64,000 bases of DNA from the NCBI GenBank assembly GCA_000467935.1, contig KI259852.1, positions 17,817-81,816 on the forward strand, given 5' to 3'. Both the position numbers and the translations under genes were made by a program. Shown piece by piece: positions 61,229 through 64,000 of this stretch (its first letter is position 1; each line of letters starts with the position of its first letter). Source of the stretch: Peptostreptococcaceae bacterium oral taxon 113 str. W5053 (lineage in GTDB: Bacteria; Bacillota; Clostridia; Tissierellales; Peptoniphilaceae). Under the pieces are notes generated by a model that saw only the letters and a list, made by a program, of their open reading frames with translations, ran no database searches and was not told the origin of the DNA.

Positions 61229-62635
61229 TTGAAAATTTACAATACACTGACCCGACAAAAAGAAGAATTTAAAGCGATTTGCAAAGACGAAATTCATATG
61301 TATGTCTGCGGGCCAACCGTGTATAACTATATTCATGTGGGCAATGTTCGTCCTCTGGTCGTATTTGATACTTTTCGTCGCTTTATGAGGCACAAAGGCT
61401 ACAAAGTGAAATATGTGGTCAATTTTACGGATGTGGATGATAAGATTATCGATCAATCCAAAAAAGAAAATCGTTCGATTCAAGAGATTACCGATTTTTA
61501 TATTCAAGCATTTAAAGAAGATGCCGCCCGATTAAATTTACTGGAGTCGGAAACCATTCACCCGAGAGCTACGGAATATGTGGAAAAAATGGTGGATTTT
61601 ATTCGTGAATTGGAAGAAAAAGGTGCAGCTTATGCTGTAGACGGGGATGTCTTCTTTGACATTTCAAAAGCCAAAGACTATGGAAAATTATCGAAAAAAA
61701 ATATTGATGAACTTAAAAGCGGTGCTCGTATTGATATCGATGAAAAAAAGAAAAGTCCTCTGGATTTCGCTTTGTGGAAAAAACAAAAAGAATCTATGGA
61801 GCCGGCTTGGGAAAGTCCATGGGGGATGGGTCGTCCGGGATGGCATATTGAATGTTCAGTGATGTCCAGAAGTATTTTAGGAGATACCATCGATATTCAC
61901 GCTGGTGGTGCCGATTTGCAATTTCCTCATCATGAAAATGAAATCGCTCAATCGGAAACTCACAATGGCTGCACTTTTGCCAATTATTGGATGCATAACG
62001 GTATGATTACTGTAGATAAAGAAAAAATGTCTAAATCCAAAGGGAATTTTTTCTTGGCAAAAGATATCGCCAAAATTTTTGACATGGAAATTGTACGCTT
62101 ATGGCTTTTAAGTGTGCATTATCGTAATCCCATTGATTACAGCCAAGAGGTTTTGGAACAAACCGAAGCTTCTCTGGAGCGTTTATATAATGCCAAATAC
62201 AATTGGCAAGATCTTTTGAAGGAAACCGAAGAAAGAGAACTTTCCGAAGAAGATAAAAAAACAATTGCGCATTTGACCAACTTTGTGACCACCTTTGACA
62301 AACATATGGAAGATGATTTAAATACTGCTGACGGAATAAGCGCTCTTTTTGAAATGGTTCGTTTCGGCAACGGAGCGTTCAATGGGAAATCCAATCGTAA
62401 GGTGATTGCGGAGGCTTTGGAAAAACTGAACATTATCGGTGAAGCTTTGGGCATTCTTTATAAAGAAAAAGAGGGGATTGAGGATAGTGAAATCTTGGCT
62501 TTGATTGAAGAACGCACTCAAGCCCGCCAAGCGAAAAATTATGTTCGTGCAGATGAAATCAGAGATCTCTTAAAAGAAAAAGGGATTGAAATCAAGGATA
62601 CATCCGCAGGTGTAAAATTTACTCAAGTACGATAA
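61229..62635 (+). CDS. cysS: Cysteinyl-tRNA synthetase
   Basis: A 468-residue class I synthetase. MYVCGPTVYNYIHVGNVRP (first Zn-ligand Cys and HVGN version of HIGH), GWHIECSVMS (Zn ligands), HHENEIAQSE and KMSKSKGNFF (KMSKS). All are intact. The 3' neighbour is rlmB, 14 bp away. The mrnC (Mini-III) gene often found between cysS and rlmB in Firmicutes is absent here. Confidence 0.97.
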   Translation: MKIYNTLTRQKEEFKAICKDEIHMYVCGPTVYNYIHVGNVRPLVVFDTFRRFMRHKGYKVKYVVNFTDVDDKIIDQSKKENRSIQEITDFYIQAFKEDAARLNLLESETIHPRATEYVEKMVDFIRELEEKGAAYAVDGDVFFDISKAKDYGKLSKKNIDELKSGARIDIDEKKKSPLDFALWKKQKESMEPAWESPWGMGRPGWHIECSVMSRSILGDTIDIHAGGADLQFPHHENEIAQSETHNGCTFANYWMHNGMITVDKEKMSKSKGNFFLAKDIAKIFDMEIVRLWLLSVHYRNPIDYSQEVLEQTEASLERLYNAKYNWQDLLKETEERELSEEDKKTIAHLTNFVTTFDKHMEDDLNTADGISALFEMVRFGNGAFNGKSNRKVIAEALEKLNIIGEALGILYKEKEGIEDSEILALIEERTQARQAKNYVRADEIRDLLKEKGIEIKDTSAGVKFTQVR

Positions 62636-62649
62636 TCGGAGCTAAGAAT

Positions 62650-63390
62650 ATGAATCAAAATATTGTTATCGGAAGAAATCCTCTGCTGGAAGTTTTGCAG
62701 TCCGAGGTAGAACTTGAAAAAATTTATATGGAAAAAGGGAATCGACAAGGTTCTGCAAAAAAAATCTTTGCTCTGGCAAGAGATAAGAGGATTTTGGTTA
62801 CGGAAGTAAATAAAGATTTTTTAGATGAAATCAGTGAAGGAGCCAATCATCAAGGGGTAGCCGGCGTTTTGGCAAGTTATCATTATTTTGACTATGACGG
62901 CATTTTCAAGCGTCTGGAAGAACGGGGAGAAAGTCCCTTCTTTGTAGTCTTGGATCAGATTCAAGACCCGCATAATTTCGGAGCCATTCTTCGAAGTTGT
63001 GAAGGTTCAGGGGTCAACGGTGTCTTTATTCCCATGCGCAGAAGTGTTGGTGTCACTCCGGTTGTGCACAAAGTCAGTGCCGGAGCGACCAATTATATAC
63101 CCGTGGCTAAAGTCAAAAATATTTCCGACACCGTTAATCGTTTAAAAAAAGACGGCATTTGGGTATACGGAGCGGCCGGAGAGGGTGCACAAAGTCTTTA
63201 TCAAACGGATTTGAAAGGCAAAATTGCCATTGTAATCGGCAATGAAGGCTATGGCCTGGGAGAACGAGTCAGAAAATGTTGTGACGGACTGATTTCTATT
63301 CCTATGAAAGGAAAACTGGACAGCTTAAATGCATCCAATGCCACGGCCGTCATTCTCTATGAAGTGGTTAGACAAAATGAAACGGATTAA
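62650..63390 (+). CDS. rlmB: 23S rRNA (guanosine2251-2'-O)-methyltransferase
   Basis: A 246-residue SPOUT methyltransferase with N-terminal L30e-like substrate domain (1-75). The SAM knot is formed by LDQIQDPHNFGAILRSC, VIGNEGYGLGERV, and ISIPMKGKLDSLNASNATAVILYE. It modifies G2251 in the P-loop of 23S rRNA. It overlaps the NYN gene by 14 bp. Confidence 0.95.
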   Translation: MNQNIVIGRNPLLEVLQSEVELEKIYMEKGNRQGSAKKIFALARDKRILVTEVNKDFLDEISEGANHQGVAGVLASYHYFDYDGIFKRLEERGESPFFVVLDQIQDPHNFGAILRSCEGSGVNGVFIPMRRSVGVTPVVHKVSAGATNYIPVAKVKNISDTVNRLKKDGIWVYGAAGEGAQSLYQTDLKGKIAIVIGNEGYGLGERVRKCCDGLISIPMKGKLDSLNASNATAVILYEVVRQNETD

Positions 63391-63907
63391 AGAAAGGCTT
63401 TATATAGACGGATATAATATCTTAAACGCGTGGGAAGCCTTAAAAAAACCGATGGAACTTAGTTTGGAAAACGCCCGAGAAGCTTTAATAGAAATGATGA
63501 ATGAATATCAGAGTTTCTCGGGGATTCCTGTCTATTTGGTTTTTGATGCCTATCAACTCAAAGGCGGCATTGAACGAAAAGAAAAGCGAGGGACCATTCA
63601 AGTTATTTTCACCAAAGAATTGGAAACCGCCGATGCCTATATTGAACGAAAGATTCATGAACATATTGAAGAATATCGCATTTATGTGGCAACATCCGAT
63701 TCATTGGAACAACAGACGGTACTGGGCAAAGGAGCCATACGCATCAGTGCCAAAGAATTGGAAGTTCGCTATGAACAGATGAAACAAATGTATAAGCTGC
63801 GTCAACGTCGACAGAAAAGACCTTTCGAGGAAGATGTCTTAAGTGATCATCTGGCGAGAAAACTGGAAAAAATTCTAACTGTAATTGACAAACGAGATAA
63901 AAGATAG
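63377..63907 (+). CDS. YacP/Rae1-like NYN-domain ribonuclease
   Basis: A 176-residue PIN-like NYN nuclease. LYIDGYNILNAW has the first catalytic Asp; VYLVFDAYQLKG, ADAYIERKIHE (acidic residues), and VATSDSLEQQTVLGKGA follow. In B. subtilis YacP (Rae1) cuts mRNA in the ribosomal A-site; the same operon place after rlmB supports the match. I chose ATG 63377, inside rlmB, which gives the family's N-terminus; the earlier start at 63329 only adds rlmB-overlapping residues. Confidence 0.85.
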   Translation: MKRIKERLYIDGYNILNAWEALKKPMELSLENAREALIEMMNEYQSFSGIPVYLVFDAYQLKGGIERKEKRGTIQVIFTKELETADAYIERKIHEHIEEYRIYVATSDSLEQQTVLGKGAIRISAKELEVRYEQMKQMYKLRQRRQKRPFEEDVLSDHLARKLEKILTVIDKRDKR

Positions 63908-63913
63908 TATAAT
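63885..63913 (+). promoter_or_regulatory. Perfect consensus sigma-A promoter of tRNA-Thr
   Basis: TTGACA (63885-63890), exactly 17 bp, TATAAT (63908-63913). It overlaps the 3' end of the NYN gene. The tRNA begins 30 bp after the -10 box. Confidence 0.92.
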
Positions 63914-63942
63914 GACAACGCACCAAAAAGAAATATTCTTTT

Positions 63943-64000
63943 GCTCGTGTAACTCAGTCGGTAGAGTACTTGCATGGTAAGCAAGAAGCCACCGGTTCAA
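63943..64000 (+). tRNA. tRNA-Thr (anticodon GGT), 3' end outside window
   Basis: Acceptor 5' strand GCTCGTG, D-arm ACTC/GAGT, anticodon stem CTTGC/GCAAG with loop ATGGTAA (anticodon GGT), then the start of the T-arm ACCGG-TTCAA. The window ends in the T loop, so the 3' acceptor strand is not seen. Confidence 0.92.

Noticed and set aside
1..64000. CRISPR arrays.
   Set aside because: No regularly spaced direct repeats were seen on either strand; the recurrent hairpins at 26.7, 37.4 and 38.3 kb are terminator-like and irregularly spaced.

Overview
The window is about 64 kb of chromosome from a low-GC, anaerobic, Gram-positive-type bacterium (Bacillota). The content suggests a Peptoniphilaceae/Tissierellia-like organism: arginine deiminase and ornithine carbamoyltransferase, many oxygen-sensitive Fe-S proteins, a LUD/menaquinone/FixCX electron-transfer locus, a NurA-HerA pair, and the Firmicute order gltX-cysS-rlmB-yacP. 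This placement is inferred from gene content, not from a marker-gene search.

Layout. 1-3.2 kb: 3' part of feoB, a small FeoB-associated protein, an O-antigen-ligase-type membrane protein and a divergent MarR regulator. 3.3-12.7 kb: a very AT-rich acquired island. It is flanked on both sides by broken transposase genes (IS30, IS3 and a DDE-integrase type). It carries what looks like a complete RiPP (ribosomally made, modified peptide) locus: a radical SAM/SPASM enzyme, a 42-residue Cys-rich precursor peptide followed by a perfect 20-bp hairpin, a SAM methyltransferase-like protein, a second radical SAM/SPASM enzyme, a solitary TldD-like metalloprotease, a probable group II intron remnant, and an ABC exporter (ATPase plus permease). 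12.8-23.2 kb: core genes for an EF-G paralogue, arcA, arcB, murE, a DUF1576 membrane protein, an FG-GAP-like exported protein and a DUF3160 lipoprotein.

23.3-38.3 kb: a decaying accessory zone. It holds remnants of a recombinase, a VirD4/TraG coupling protein and a DUF3847 protein of conjugative elements, eight GNAT acetyltransferase genes or fragments, two ferredoxin-type Fe-S proteins, small stress- or immunity-like proteins, and many genes broken by single-base frameshifts or in-frame stops. A hairpin of about 35 bp recurs three times downstream of acquired cargo genes. 38.4-41.8 kb (minus strand): two tandem ArsA-like ATPases and a DUF4241 protein.

42.1-49.5 kb: one apparent operon for an electron-transfer system: LutC-like LUD protein, a fused LutB/LutA-like Fe-S protein, polyprenyl synthase, UbiA/MenA prenyltransferase, MenG/UbiE methyltransferase, FixC and FixX. 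It links hydroxyacid oxidation and an ETF-type dehydrogenase to a locally made menaquinone. 49.5-64 kb: a DUF2185 protein, a 55-aa two-cluster ferredoxin with its own promoter, tRNA and rRNA modification genes (trmN6-like, rsmI), nurA-herA, trkA-trkH, apt, gltX, cysS, rlmB, a YacP/NYN nuclease, and the 5' part of tRNA-Thr(GGT) behind a perfect consensus promoter.

The best candidate for an undescribed system is the RiPP locus at about 4.0-11.8 kb.
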